A program made the translations under genes and the position numbers. From NCBI RefSeq assembly GCF_000317575.1, contig NC_019748.1:1752001-1816000 (forward strand): a stretch of 64,000 nt of DNA, given 5' to 3'. The DNA comes from Stanieria cyanosphaera PCC 7437 (lineage in GTDB: Bacteria; Cyanobacteriota; Cyanobacteriia; Cyanobacteriales; Xenococcaceae). Below are positions 18,015 through 28,050 of this stretch, one piece after another (position 1 is the stretch's first letter; every line of letters begins with the position of its first letter). The notes beneath the pieces are model-generated. The model was not told the DNA's origin, ran no database searches, and saw only the letters and a list, made by a program, of their open reading frames with translations.

Positions 18015-20129
18015 ATGAAAAATATAAGTATTAATCTGACAAAAAAAACATGTAAACACTCCGCTCCCCCCCCCGCAAAAATAGGTTTTTTAGTTACTGA
18101 AATATGCACAACAATAACTATTTCTACAGCTTTAACTTTGCAGCCTATAACTGGATTTGCCTTATCAAATTCCTTTAATTCTTCAACAGAATTTTACTCT
18201 AATTCAGCAAATTTTCAGCAGTGTATTAAAGATAGTACTGAGCATTCTTTAGAAGTAAAAAAAATCTTATGTCGTGCTAATGAATTTGTTGAATTAGGAA
18301 ATAAACAAGAGGCAATAAAATACTATTCTCAGGCATTGCGTTTAGATCCAACTAATCCTTTAATTTACTATCAAAGAGCAGTTGTTCGGAGTAATATTGG
18401 TGACAAAGAAGGTGCTTTTGACGACTATAGCCAAATTATTAAACTTACTCCAAATTATCAAGTAATTGCTCCTGAATATAGTAGAAATTTTTTAACCCAA
18501 GCTTATAACGAAAGAGGAAAAATTTTATTAGAATCGAGAAGTAAGCAAAAGGCAGTAGATGATTTTACTGAAGCAATTAAGCTTAATCCCGATTATGGTG
18601 AACCTTATCGAGGAAGAGCATTTGCTTTATCTGCATTAGCAGATTTGAAGAAATCTCGGTCTAGCTCTTTTATTTTAAATAATAGAAGAAAAGAAGAAAA
18701 TCAAGAGCAAGTACAAAGATTATCTCAATGGATGCGCTACAAATTACAAGCCGAAGCAGATTATACTAGTTATCTTCGTTTTGAGCCTACTGATTCTGAA
18801 AGCTACAATAAGCGTGGTTTAATTCGATATCAAATAGGACAAGTAGGTGATGATATTCGTCATTTGATTAGTAATGATATTCGTTTTCTACTCAAGAATG
18901 ATATTCGCTACCAAGGAGAATACAAAAAGTTAGCTTTAGCAGATTATAATCAAGCAATTAGGCTAAATCCTGATTTTGTCCAAGCCTATTATAATCGGGC
19001 AATTGTTTACGATGATTTAGGTTATGCAGCCACAGCATTAGATGATTACCAACGAGTACTCCAAATCGATCCAAATGCATTTCTCGATCCAAATACATTT
19101 ATTACATATAAAGAACAGGGTATTCATCATGAGCAATTAATGAATGAGAATGCAGCAATAGATGATTATGAAGAAGTTTTCAATCTTCAAGTAAATACAT
19201 TTATTACGAATAATCATCCTAGAGCTAGAGCATACCATGAACGAGGAATTATTTTAGCCAGACTAGGAGATAAATTAATCCATTCGGCAGAGAGAGAAGT
19301 AACTCCAGAAGAATCTATCATAGCCAGTTACTACTGTGATGCTTCTATTAAGCAACCTGTTCAAGAAACTCAAGCTTATTCGGAAGCCAAACAATATTAC
19401 GATGATGCAATCAAAGACTTTAAAGAAGCTATTCGTTACAATCCAAATCTTGACAGTTTAGAATATGCGAGAGCCTTTCGCGTCCGAGGTTATATCTCTT
19501 CCCGTCTAGGAAAACCTCAACAAGCTATTCAAGACTTTAATCAGTCTCTTTATGTAGACAACAAATATGCTCCTGCTTATTTTGCTCGTGGTTGTGTTCG
19601 TGCTGAAAGTGGAGATTATCAAAAAGCAATTGAAGATTATAATTTAGCAATTCGTTACGGGAAAGGTAAAGATCGAGAACGGACTCTAGCAATTCGCCAA
19701 GATCGCAATTCCGATTTTGACAAAGCGGAAAGTTACTATCATCGCGGACAAGCTTATGCCAAACTAAAGCAATATCAGAAGGCAGTTCAAGATTATACTG
19801 AAGCAGTGGAAAAATATCATTTACCCCAAGTAAAAGCAGCAAAATATCATTATGCGAGGGGAGATGCTTTTTATGCTTTGAAAGACTATCAACAAGCCAA
19901 ACAAGATTATACTAAATACTTGAGTTACAATGCTGATGCTCCAGGTTATCGTGAAGGAAATCAAATAGCTGAAGCATATCGTAAAAGGGCTGATGTTCGT
20001 TTTGAGTTAGGAGAAACACAAGGCGCAATTGAAGATTTCAACTATTATGCTGAAGTTACTGGAGATCCACAAACGGCAGAAGTTTACTTCAAACTGCGTA
20101 ATGCTTCTTTGAATGTGAGCGATCGCTAA
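18015..20129 (+). CDS. Tetratricopeptide-repeat protein with N-terminal hydrophobic segment
   Basis: The protein has about 704 residues from the ATG at 18015. After a short basic N-terminus there is a hydrophobic stretch around residues 30-50 that looks like a signal anchor or signal peptide. Then come about ten TPR-type units, recognisable by repeated YxxRG/YNRAxxY...G....A..DY..A...NP patterns. TPRs mediate protein-protein contacts; the partner is unknown. A run of nine C (18066-18074) encodes Pro-Pro-Pro just before the hydrophobic segment and is a potential slippage site in this AT-rich genome. A TTG ten codons upstream is an alternative start. Confidence 0.85.
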   Translation: MKNISINLTKKTCKHSAPPPAKIGFLVTEICTTITISTALTLQPITGFALSNSFNSSTEFYSNSANFQQCIKDSTEHSLEVKKILCRANEFVELGNKQEAIKYYSQALRLDPTNPLIYYQRAVVRSNIGDKEGAFDDYSQIIKLTPNYQVIAPEYSRNFLTQAYNERGKILLESRSKQKAVDDFTEAIKLNPDYGEPYRGRAFALSALADLKKSRSSSFILNNRRKEENQEQVQRLSQWMRYKLQAEADYTSYLRFEPTDSESYNKRGLIRYQIGQVGDDIRHLISNDIRFLLKNDIRYQGEYKKLALADYNQAIRLNPDFVQAYYNRAIVYDDLGYAATALDDYQRVLQIDPNAFLDPNTFITYKEQGIHHEQLMNENAAIDDYEEVFNLQVNTFITNNHPRARAYHERGIILARLGDKLIHSAEREVTPEESIIASYYCDASIKQPVQETQAYSEAKQYYDDAIKDFKEAIRYNPNLDSLEYARAFRVRGYISSRLGKPQQAIQDFNQSLYVDNKYAPAYFARGCVRAESGDYQKAIEDYNLAIRYGKGKDRERTLAIRQDRNSDFDKAESYYHRGQAYAKLKQYQKAVQDYTEAVEKYHLPQVKAAKYHYARGDAFYALKDYQQAKQDYTKYLSYNADAPGYREGNQIAEAYRKRADVRFELGETQGAIEDFNYYAEVTGDPQTAEVYFKLRNASLNVSDR

Positions 20130-20159
20130 AGCTCGGTAAATTGTATTAATAATATTCAA

Positions 20160-20187
20160 GTAGGGATAATTCATGAATTATCCCTAC
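20160..20187. repeat. REP palindrome flanking the RAYT gene (downstream side)
   Basis: This is a perfect 28-bp palindrome: GTAGGGATAATTCA followed by its exact complement. An identical copy is at 20837-20864 on the other side of the transposase gene. Confidence 0.9.
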
Positions 20188-20228
20188 AGATGGTTTATTT
20201 GTATATTTAATTATTTATTATTTTTGCT

Positions 20229-20819
20229 CTAAATTTTTCTTCCTACATCTTTCCAAAATTGGATTTCTTGACGATCTATTTTTCCTTGAGGGTTTTCTAG
20301 GTCTTGATGCCAATTTAGAGGATTATTAATAATATATGTACGAATTATATTTAAGGCTGTTTCATCTCGAATAATATGCTCATAATAATTAGATTGCCAT
20401 AAGGAAACTCGAACTGCTTGACGAATTTGATTGATTTGTTTAGCAGAATTCATTTTGAAATAACCGATCGCTTTGGGTAATAACATTCTCCGTCGTTCTT
20501 TGATAGATAATTCTGCCGATGATTTTTGTAGAGATAATTCATGAATTGTCTCTAGGGAGTTGATGATAATAATGCCATGTATATGATTGGGCATTACTAC
20601 AAATTCATCTAATTCAATCTGTTCATATCTAGTTGATAAAGAAGACCAAATATTAGTAATAATTTGTCCAAATTCATTCAAAATTACTTGACTATCGTGT
20701 ACTTTACCAAGTAAACATTCTCTATTTTTAATACAAATAGTAATAAAATAAGCACCATTGGCAGAATAATCATATTTAGGCAATCTTAATGATTTGCGGT
20801 TTTTATAAATATTGTTCAT
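20229..20819 (-). CDS. REP-associated tyrosine transposase (RAYT, Y1 HUH family)
   Basis: RAYTs are single-copy, domesticated relatives of IS200/IS605 transposases that bind and cut single-stranded REP hairpins. The 196-residue protein shows the Y1-transposase layout: YFITICIKNRECLLG near residue 24, the HUH-type metal site in VVMPNHIHGIIII (His79 and His81), and the catalytic Tyr region WQSNYYEHIIRDE (Tyr145/146). Perfect 28-bp REP palindromes lie 41 bases beyond its stop and 17 bases before its start. A third REP (20528-20555) lies inside the gene and encodes residues 89-98 without breaking the frame. No other transposase gene of this type is in the window. Confidence 0.9.
   Translation of the reverse strand: MNNIYKNRKSLRLPKYDYSANGAYFITICIKNRECLLGKVHDSQVILNEFGQIITNIWSSLSTRYEQIELDEFVVMPNHIHGIIIINSLETIHELSLQKSSAELSIKERRRMLLPKAIGYFKMNSAKQINQIRQAVRVSLWQSNYYEHIIRDETALNIIRTYIINNPLNWHQDLENPQGKIDRQEIQFWKDVGRKI
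20528..20555. repeat. REP palindrome inside the RAYT coding sequence
   Basis: GTAGAGATAATTCA followed by TGAATTGTCTCTAG gives a 28-bp palindrome with one wobble pair and an end mismatch, clearly related to the flanking REPs. It falls in the loop after the HIH metal site of the transposase and is read through as LETIHELSLQ. Confidence 0.85.
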
Positions 20820-20836
20820 TTTCAGACATAAAAACA

Positions 20837-20864
20837 GTAGGGATAATTCATGAATTATCCCTAC
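20837..20864. repeat. REP palindrome flanking the RAYT gene (upstream side)
   Basis: This perfect 28-bp palindrome is identical to the one at 20160-20187. It lies between the RAYT start and the clpB stop and could also act as the 3' end hairpin of clpB. Confidence 0.9.
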
Positions 20865-20886
20865 TTAGATTACCCCTTGTTGGAAA

Positions 20887-23502
20887 TTAAGCTAACATCT
20901 CAACTGGCACACGTTTCAAGCTTAAACGTTCATCTTCAACATCCACAAAGATGGTGTCTCCGCCTTTAAATTCGCCTCGTAAAATCGATTTAGCGATCGC
21001 AGTTTCTAAGTATCTTTGAATTGCCCGTTTTAATGGTCTAGCACCGTATACTGGATCGTAACCGAGTTCGGCTAAGAAATCTAAGGCTGCTTCGGACATC
21101 TTCAAGGATAGTTTTTGTTCATCTAAACGATCTTCGAGACGTTTGATTTGAATCTTGACGATGTTACGTAATTGCGCTTTTTGTAAGCCGTGGAAGATAA
21201 TAATCTCATCGATACGGTTGAGGAATTCAGGACGGAAGTTATTCCGCATTGCATCCATCACGCGCGATCGCATTTCTTCATAACGGTTATCATCGCCAGC
21301 TACATCGAGGATGTATTGAGAACCAATATTACTGGTCATAATGATGATAGTATTCTTGAAATCTACCGTACGACCCTGAGAATCAGTAAGCCTGCCATCA
21401 TCGAGGATTTGTAGCATAATGTTGAAGACATCGTTGTGTGCCTTTTCAATCTCATCAAAGAGAATGACGGAATAGGGACGACGGCGAATTGCTTCGGTTA
21501 ATTGTCCACCTTCTTCATAACCCACATATCCAGGAGGTGCGCCGATGAGACGGGAAACGGTGTGTTTCTCCATATATTCGGACATATCGATCCGTACCAA
21601 AGCTTCTTCACTATCAAAGAGAGTAACAGCTAAAGCTTTAGCTAGTTCCGTTTTACCTACTCCAGTGGGACCAAGGAAAATAAAGCTAGCAGTAGGACGT
21701 TCGGGATCGGCTAAACCAGCGCGAGAACGTTGAATAGCATCCGCTACCGCAATGACAGCTTCATCCTGTCCAATTACTCGTTGATGTAATTCGTCTTCGA
21801 GATGGAGAAGTTTTTCTTTTTCAGATTCGACTAACTTACTAATTGGGATACCAGTCCATTTAGAAATAATTTCAGCAATATCCGCTTCCGTTACTTCTTC
21901 TCTGAGCATATTGCGACCAGTAGTTTGTCTTTCTGCAAGCTTACTTTCAATTTCTCTAATTTGTCTTTGTAAGTCAGTTAGTTTCCCATAGCGTAATTCC
22001 GCAGCGCGATTGAGGTCGTAATCCCGTTCCGCTTGTTGAATTTCGAGGTTAACTCGGTCAATTTCTTCCTTAAGCGTGCGAATTTGGTCGATAACTTCTT
22101 TTTCTGACTGCCATTGCGCGTTTAATTCTGATTGCTCTTCTTTAAGATTGGCTAGTTCTTTTTCCAATTTTTCCAATCTTTCTCGTGAAAGGATGTCATC
22201 TTCTTTTTGTAAAGATAACCGTTCCATTTCTAATTGGAGAATTTTACGGTCTATTTCATCTAATTCCTCTGGTTTAGAGGTAATTTCCATCTTTAACTTC
22301 GCAGCAGCCTCGTCTACTAAGTCAATCGCCTTATCTGGTAAAAAGCGATCGCTGATGTAACGATTAGAAAGAGTAGCAGCAGCAACTAAGGAAGTGTCGG
22401 AAATTTTGACCCCGTGGTGAACTTCATAGCGTTCTTTCAATCCTCTTAGAATCGAAATAGTATCAATTACATTGGGTTCGTCTACTAGTACAGATTGGAA
22501 ACGTCTTTCTAAGGCAGCATCCTTTTCAATATACTTGCGATACTCATCCAAAGTAGTCGCACCAATACAGCGCAATTCACCCCTAGCTAACATCGGTTTG
22601 AGTAAATTACCTGCATCCATCGCCCCTTGAGTCGCACCTGCACCTACTACGGTATGAATCTCATCAATAAACATGATAATATTACCTTCCGACTCTGTAA
22701 CTTCCTTAAGCACAGCTTTGAGTCTTTCTTCAAATTCACCGCGATATTTTGCCCCTGCAATCAATGCACCCATATCCAAAGCGATTAATTTGCGATCGCG
22801 TAATGACTCAGGTACATCACGGTTGACAATTCTCTGTGCCAATCCCTCTACAATAGCAGTCTTACCTACCCCAGGTTCACCAATTAACACGGGGTTATTT
22901 TTAGTACGACGGGAAAGGATTTGAATGGTACGACGAATTTCTTCATCCCTACCAATGACAGGATCGAGTTTACCTTGTCTTGCTAGTTGGGTTAATTCTC
23001 TACCATACTTTTCTAGAGATTGATACTTGCCTTCAGGATTTTGATCGGTAACTTTTTGACTACCTCTCACATCTTGAATAATTTCCCTCAGTTTATTTTC
23101 GCTCAGTCCAAACTCTTGAAATAACTTTCTACCCAAGCGATCGTCTTTGGCATAAGCTAAGAGTAGATGTTCGATGGAAATATATTCATCGCCGAATTCC
23201 TTACGATGATTTTCCGCCCGATCTAAAAGAGTATCTAAACTACGTCCCAGATAAACCGACTCTCCTAGATTAGATACCTTCGGTTGGCGATTGATAAACT
23301 CATCGGTTTTATCCCGCACTCGTTGAACACTAATATTAGCCTTGTTGAAGATACTATTGGCTAATCCTTCCTCTTCGATTAGTGCTTTGAGTAAATGTTC
23401 GCTTTCAATTTGTTGATGTTTATTTTCTTTAGCAATGTCGGGAGTCCGAACAATTGCTTGCCAGGCTTTTTCAGTAAATTTTTGTGGGTTGGTTGGTTGC
23501 AT
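20887..23502 (-). CDS. clpB: ATP-dependent disaggregase ClpB
   Basis: ClpB is the hexameric Hsp100 chaperone that, with DnaK, pulls aggregated proteins apart in the cytosol. The 871 residues are full length. The N domain covers about residues 1-145. AAA-1 has Walker [15 protein letters not shown] (near 207) and Walker [16 protein letters not shown]. The middle coiled coil runs from about 400 to 530. AAA-2 has [14 protein letters not shown] (near 607) and [11 protein letters not shown]. The M domain separates it from ClpA/ClpC. The gene is single, and no CIRCE-type operator was seen upstream. Cyanobacteria often carry two clpB genes; which one this is cannot be told. Confidence 0.97.
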   Translation of the reverse strand: MQPTNPQKFTEKAWQAIVRTPDIAKENKHQQIESEHLLKALIEEEGLANSIFNKANISVQRVRDKTDEFINRQPKVSNLGESVYLGRSLDTLLDRAENHRKEFGDEYISIEHLLLAYAKDDRLGRKLFQEFGLSENKLREIIQDVRGSQKVTDQNPEGKYQSLEKYGRELTQLARQGKLDPVIGRDEEIRRTIQILSRRTKNNPVLIGEPGVGKTAIVEGLAQRIVNRDVPESLRDRKLIALDMGALIAGAKYRGEFEERLKAVLKEVTESEGNIIMFIDEIHTVVGAGATQGAMDAGNLLKPMLARGELRCIGATTLDEYRKYIEKDAALERRFQSVLVDEPNVIDTISILRGLKERYEVHHGVKISDTSLVAAATLSNRYISDRFLPDKAIDLVDEAAAKLKMEITSKPEELDEIDRKILQLEMERLSLQKEDDILSRERLEKLEKELANLKEEQSELNAQWQSEKEVIDQIRTLKEEIDRVNLEIQQAERDYDLNRAAELRYGKLTDLQRQIREIESKLAERQTTGRNMLREEVTEADIAEIISKWTGIPISKLVESEKEKLLHLEDELHQRVIGQDEAVIAVADAIQRSRAGLADPERPTASFIFLGPTGVGKTELAKALAVTLFDSEEALVRIDMSEYMEKHTVSRLIGAPPGYVGYEEGGQLTEAIRRRPYSVILFDEIEKAHNDVFNIMLQILDDGRLTDSQGRTVDFKNTIIIMTSNIGSQYILDVAGDDNRYEEMRSRVMDAMRNNFRPEFLNRIDEIIIFHGLQKAQLRNIVKIQIKRLEDRLDEQKLSLKMSEAALDFLAELGYDPVYGARPLKRAIQRYLETAIAKSILRGEFKGGDTIFVDVEDERLSLKRVPVEMLA

Positions 23503-24086
23503 ATTTTCGATCTCAGTTAGGAAATAAAATATTAGTTTTGATAGTTGCTGTTGATTAGTTCTACTGGAGAATCAAACAAATCCCTGAAGATACTGAGGAT
23601 TGTTCCAGTTTAGATTATTTGATGAATAGCTAATCAGTTATTTAGTTAATTTTTATGGTCTTTAATGATATTGTAGTGATTTTGGTGCAAAGTAACGGGT
23701 AGGAAACCACCACAGCAACATTCTGGTTTTCCCGATTTAGATTTTGAACCCAAATTCTATCAACTCATGAACTATTTCTGATGCCAATTCAATTTTGGTT
23801 TTATATATATCTTCTGGTTTTAGCAGCAATATCGATCTATGATGGAAACTGTCGGGGCAGGCGATCGCTTTAAATGTTTGAGAATCTGTAATTCTACATC
23901 CATTTTACTGTCTGGCTTCTAGCCAACGATAGTCAAGTTCCTCTTAATTTTAATTCTCGGAGAATGACAAAAGAGGGTTAATCAAAAACTTCGCGAATTT
24001 TTTCTACTAGTATCAATATTTTTAATTTATTATTGAGGTAAAAAAATAGCATAAAACAAATAATAATTACAACAATTATAAATACA
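23503..24086. other. Intergenic region between clpB and the aldolase remnant
   Basis: Apart from the transposase remnant at 23737-23903, no gene is seen. The clpB promoter must lie in the first 200 bases. A possible old insertion-sequence edge, TAATTCTCGGAGAATGACA, lies at about 23950-23968. Confidence 0.45.
23737..23903 (-). pseudogene. Internally deleted IS701-type transposase remnant
   Basis: From the ATG at 23903 the minus strand reads MDVELQILKHLKRS, then PAPTVSIIDRYC, the typical opening of IS701-family DDE transposases, and stops after 27 codons. After a frame change it reads KPEDIYKTKIELASEI and HELIEFGFKI, which resembles an interior segment of the same family, ending at a TAA at 23737-23739. 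Hundreds of codons between and after these are missing. The family call rests on remembered sequence resemblance. Confidence 0.6.
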
Positions 24087-24704
24087 TGATTGATGAAGGA
24101 TATATTAAATATCAATGCAATTTAATTAATCGTACTTCAATTTCTTCTACAGAAATTATCGAATTAAATCACTGGCGTCATCAATTATATCAGTTAAATT
24201 TAATTGGTCAGTATGATATATGATAATGGAATTGGTTTTGGTAATCTGAGCATTCGTAATCCTCAACCCAAAAACTATAATTCACTTATTATTTCTGGGA
24301 CACAAACAGGCAATCTTCCTCATCTCAATCCAGAACACTATACTAAAGTTGTTGAGTTTGATTGGAAAAAAAACTCAGTTACTTGTATTGGTTTAATTCA
24401 AGCTTCATCTGAAACTTTAACTCATGCTGCTATTTATGTAGCTAATCAAGATATCAATGCCGTAATTCACGTTCATCATCGTCAACTTTGGCAACAACTT
24501 ATTAATCAAGTATCTACAACTGATCAAAATTGTGCTTTTGGTACACCAGAAATGGCAGGGGAAATTATGAAATTGTGTGAACAAGACTTAACTAAAAAGC
24601 AAAAAATTATTATTATGAGCGGTCATGAAGAGGGGATTATTACCTTTGGTAGAAATTTAAATGAAGCTGGCAAAGTTTTACTAAATTTTTACAATCAGCT
24701 ATAA
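24087..24704 (+). pseudogene. Class II aldolase/adducin-like gene broken by a 7-bp tandem duplication
   Basis: The first frame starts at the ATG at 24087 (MIDEGYIKYQCNL) and stops at a TGA after 45 codons. The continuation in another frame carries the family core: FGNLSIRNP, LIISGTQTGNLPHL, AVIHVHHRQLW (zinc-binding His pair) and HEEGIITFGRNLNEAG. At the junction TATGATA is present twice in tandem (24212-24218, 24219-24225). Removing one copy restores one continuous frame reading IGQYDNGIGFGNLS of about 203 residues. An ATG at 24213 could still give a 163-residue product lacking the N-terminus. Intact relatives act on small hydroxy-aldehydes or sugars; the substrate here is unknown. Confidence 0.75.
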
Positions 24705-24807
24705 GTTAATTAAAATTTTTGAGCAAAAACCACGCGATCGCTATAAAATAGAAACAAATATTACAATTTAATACTTAAATCTTATTAGTCACTATTAAAA
24801 CATAGTA

Positions 24808-24991
24808 TATAGTCTTTCTCGCTCTTGGTGAGGTACACCATTACCAGTTACTAATTACTAATTACTAATTACTAATTATGAGGGATGAATAATCAACCAT
24901 TAACATAAGCGAAGCGCAATACCGTAGGTCTCAACTATCAACGCTCTACCAGGAAAATGAACTGTATCTCATTAATCTGAGAACTGCTACA
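24808..24991 (+). mobile_element. MITE-like element, full copy A
   Basis: This element of about 184 bp starts TATAGTCTTTCTCGCTCTTG and ends CTGAGAACTGCTAC. Its ends are imperfect inverted repeats, with an inner pair GAGGTACA near the left end and TGTATCTC near the right. The centre contains four TAATTAC heptamers, then TTATGAGGGATGAATAATC and GCGAAGCGCAATACCGTAG. It shares the whole layout with copies at 32478 and 46221. No open frame. Confidence 0.85.
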
Positions 24992-25302
24992 TCAAAGTTT
25001 GTTTTTTGATTTCTGTACCTGATTAACATTTAAATTTTGTTCTTTTAAATACAATTTAACTTCAAATATTCAGTTAATTATTTTGGAGAGATAATCTTAT
25101 CATTCAGGATCAATCTGTTTTTTTGAGCTAAATCTATCAAAAGTTATTCTGTTAATAATTTTTTTTTCATACCTTTGGTAGTTTTATCGTTCATTTAGGG
25201 AATGTTAAAGATAAAGAATCCTGATTCTCCGAAATTAAAACTAACTGATTAGGAAAATCAATCATTTAAGTTGTTGTTTTAATCCTGAGTTAAAAGCGTG
25301 TT

Positions 25303-25644
25303 ATGTCGTATAATTTTGAAATCGTTGGGATCACACCTATTTTAACCTTTTTTAACTATCAACAAGAAGTAGAAGTTAGCCCGAAAAGAAGTAAAACTTA
25401 TTTAGGTAGTTATCAATGTACTCTCGATTCTTTTATTGAATCTACTAACATAATTCCCAAAAAACCAGAATGGGATTGGGATGAGGTTATTGAAACTATG
25501 GTTAATTTTTGGCTCAAGCATGAAGATATTATTCGTCATTGGAAACTTGAATTTGATCGTTGCGAACAAAACAATTTATTAGTAGCTAGAGTAGCTAATT
25601 TGAATTGTTTACGAGCAGAATTGGAACAAATTTTTGGGAATTAA
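25303..25644 (+). CDS. Conserved hypothetical protein
   Basis: The 113-residue soluble protein (MSYNFEIVGITPILTFF) has an acidic, Trp-rich centre (KKPEWDWDEVIETM, VNFWLKHEDIIRHW) and a helical C-terminus. No signal peptide or membrane helix is visible. Codon use is like its neighbours, which supports it being real. It stands alone between a MITE and the tRNA gene. I do not recognise the family. Confidence 0.6.
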   Translation: MSYNFEIVGITPILTFFNYQQEVEVSPKRSKTYLGSYQCTLDSFIESTNIIPKKPEWDWDEVIETMVNFWLKHEDIIRHWKLEFDRCEQNNLLVARVANLNCLRAELEQIFGN

Positions 25645-25844
25645 AAATTACAGATTACTCTGCTACGGTGCTTATTAAGGTATCAATGGTGAAATTCAAT
25701 TCTCCGCTTAAGTTCCTGATAAGTATCTAAATAGAATTAATTGTATATTTTTGAGTTTGAGAAATTGATGGTTTTTCCAGATGCGAGGCAGGAGACTTCC
25801 CCAAAGTTACTGCGTCACAGCACCTCCAGTAGAAAGTAAAAAGC

Positions 25845-25872
25845 GCTTAGACGTGTCGGCACACGTCTGTAT
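25845..25872. repeat. REP-like palindrome, second sequence class
   Basis: AGACGTGT and ACACGTCT form an 8-bp perfect stem around CGGC, and the 28-base frame ends GTCTGTAT, close to the ends of the copies at 30571 and 41350. The GTAG start is degraded here. Just downstream, GAGAACTGCTATA (25886-25898) matches the right end of the MITE-like elements, so a solo MITE end may also be present. Confidence 0.55.
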
Positions 25873-26001
25873 AAAAGTAAGAAGTGAGAACTGCTATAAC
25901 TGTGGAATACCTTAATGAGTAACCTCAAAATTTTTCTTAGAAAAAAAGTGTTGACAGTCACAAAAATATTAGTTATATTTAGAAACGTTGCAAGTCCGTA
26001 A

Positions 26002-26074
26002 GCCCCCATCGTCTAGTGGCCTAGGACACCTCCCTTTCACGGAGGCGACAGGGATTCGAATTCCCTTGGGGGTA
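26002..26074 (+). tRNA. tRNA-Glu (anticodon UUC)
   Basis: The 73-base cloverleaf starts GCCCCCA and ends TGGGGGTA. The D arm contains TAGTGGCCTAGGAC. The anticodon stem CCTCC/GGAGG encloses loop CTTTCAC with anticodon TTC. The T arm is CAGGGATTCGAATTCCCTT. CCA is not encoded. In cyanobacteria this tRNA also feeds tetrapyrrole (chlorophyll and haem) synthesis through glutamyl-tRNA reductase. Confidence 0.95.
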
Positions 26075-26209
26075 TTAAATAAAATATTGAATCAAAGATT
26101 TGGCTCAACCTTAAAATGATGTTATTGAGATTGAATTTAAGGGAACTATAACAATAAAGAAAAACTTAAATCAATTCCCTTTCAATAAATCACTACATTA
26201 AGTAAAATA

Positions 26210-28015
26210 ATGGGTCAATTTTTGAAACAAACCTTTGCTAGTCTGATTGGTAGCCTAGCTGGATTACTTCTTTTTTCTGGTTTGGGAATTAGTGGACTAG
26301 TTTGGTTACTAATTACGGCTACTTTACCTGAAAAAGAGTTACCAATACAAGCTAAATCAATCTTGGTGTTTGATCTTGCTACAGAGATTAGAGATTCACA
26401 ACTTCCTACTAATTTGCAACAAGCGATCGCAGGAGAACGTCAAAATACGATGACTCTGCGCCAAGTTCTAGAATCTCTTGAGCAAGCAACCAAAGATTCA
26501 CAGATTGTTGGTCTTTTTTTAGATGGTAGCAAAGAAGGAATTGGGGATAGTGGTTATGCAACCTTAGCTGAAGTTAGAACTGCTTTAGAGAAGTTTCGTA
26601 ATCATGGCAAAAAAATTATTGCTTATGATGTTAGCTGGAGTGAGAAAGAATATTATCTTGCTTCGGTGGCGGATGAAGTGATTTTAAACCCGATGGGAAT
26701 AATTGAACTGAACGGTTTAAGTTCTCAACAAATATTTTTCAAAGAAGCTTTAGAAAAGTATGGCATTGGGATTCAGATTATTCGCGTCGGAGATTATAAA
26801 GGGGCGGTTGAACCTTATACTAGAACCAATTTTAGTTCTGAAAATCGCCAACAAACCCAAGCTTTATTATCTAATATTTGGCAAAAATTTCTAACTAATG
26901 TTGGGGAGAGTCGCAAGATTACGCCTCAACAGTTACAAACTATTGCTGACAAACAAGGTTTGGTTAATCCAGAAGAAGCAAAACAATCAGGATTAATCGA
27001 TCGCGTTGCTTACTATGATAATGTTGTTGCACAGCTAAGAAAATTAACGGGTGAAAAAGGCGAACAAGAACTATCTTTTAGACAAGTTAGTTTAAATAGT
27101 TATCTTGCCAAAAATATTGTAACTACAAAAGAGGATGTTTCTCAACCTCAAATTGCAGTAATTTATGCTGAAGGTTCAATTGTAGGTGGAAAAGGAAGCA
27201 TTGAACAAATTGGTAGCGATCGCTTTGTGAAAGATTTACGTCAATTACGGGAAAATCCTAATGTCAAGGCGATTGTGTTACGAATTAATAGCCCTGGTGG
27301 TAGTGCTACTGCTTCAGAGATTATTTTACGAGAAATTATCTTGACTAAAGCCAAAAAACCAATCATTGTCTCAATGGGAAACATGGCAGCTTCTGGTGGT
27401 TATTGGATCTCTACTGGTGCTAGTCAAATTTTTGCTGAAGAAAACACGATTACTGGTTCGATTGGTGTGTTTGGTTTATTACCCAACATTCAAAAAATTG
27501 CTAATAATCATGGTATTACTTGGGATACAGTTAAAACTGGACGTTTTGCTGATACAGATTCCCCTATTCGTCCTAAAACTAATCAGGAATTAGCTATTTA
27601 TCAAAAATCGGTTAATCAGACTTACGATCTGTTTTTAAATAAAGTAATCGAACACCGTCATCTTTCTCGTGAAAAAGTTCAAGCAATTGCCCAAGGTAAG
27701 ATTTGGTCAGGTACAGAAGCTCATAAAATTGGGTTAGTAGATCGCATTGGTGGTTTAGAAGACGCGATCGCTTGTGCAGCCGAAACAGCTAAACTAGGAA
27801 ATAATTGGCAATTACAAGAATATCCTCAACAACGAAATATAGAAACAGAAATTTTGGATAGATTACTAAAAGTCCAAACCTCAGAACAATTAACTTCTCT
27901 TGACCCGATTACCGTTGAATTTCTCAAGTTTAAACAAGATTTAGCCGATTTTCAAACTTTGAGCGACCCAAAAGGGATTTATGCGAGATTACCATTTAAT
28001 TTTGATTTTGATTAA
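26210..28015 (+). CDS. sppA: Signal peptide peptidase SppA, long (protease IV) form
   Basis: SppA is a membrane-bound serine protease that clears cleaved signal peptides; in cyanobacteria long SppA has also been linked to light acclimation. The protein has 601 residues: an N-terminal membrane anchor (about residues 10-35) and two tandem SppA domains. The catalytic lysine lies in IRVGDYKGAVEP (N-terminal domain), and the serine in VSMGNMAASGGYWISTGA (C-terminal domain), preceded by INSPGGSATASE. Length and motif order match the 67K type. The start is the ATG at 26210. Confidence 0.94.
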   Translation: MGQFLKQTFASLIGSLAGLLLFSGLGISGLVWLLITATLPEKELPIQAKSILVFDLATEIRDSQLPTNLQQAIAGERQNTMTLRQVLESLEQATKDSQIVGLFLDGSKEGIGDSGYATLAEVRTALEKFRNHGKKIIAYDVSWSEKEYYLASVADEVILNPMGIIELNGLSSQQIFFKEALEKYGIGIQIIRVGDYKGAVEPYTRTNFSSENRQQTQALLSNIWQKFLTNVGESRKITPQQLQTIADKQGLVNPEEAKQSGLIDRVAYYDNVVAQLRKLTGEKGEQELSFRQVSLNSYLAKNIVTTKEDVSQPQIAVIYAEGSIVGGKGSIEQIGSDRFVKDLRQLRENPNVKAIVLRINSPGGSATASEIILREIILTKAKKPIIVSMGNMAASGGYWISTGASQIFAEENTITGSIGVFGLLPNIQKIANNHGITWDTVKTGRFADTDSPIRPKTNQELAIYQKSVNQTYDLFLNKVIEHRHLSREKVQAIAQGKIWSGTEAHKIGLVDRIGGLEDAIACAAETAKLGNNWQLQEYPQQRNIETEILDRLLKVQTSEQLTSLDPITVEFLKFKQDLADFQTLSDPKGIYARLPFNFDFD

Positions 28016-28050
28016 ACTAGGTTTACTTCATAACCTAAATTAAAACAGCA

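Noticed and set aside
22076-22360. Open frames antisense to clpB
   Set aside because: They are shadows of a strongly conserved coding region, Ser-rich with no family features.
24852-24880. TAATTAC repeats considered as a CRISPR or iteron array
   Set aside because: The units are seven bases with no spacers, and the run lies inside a repeated MITE-like element.
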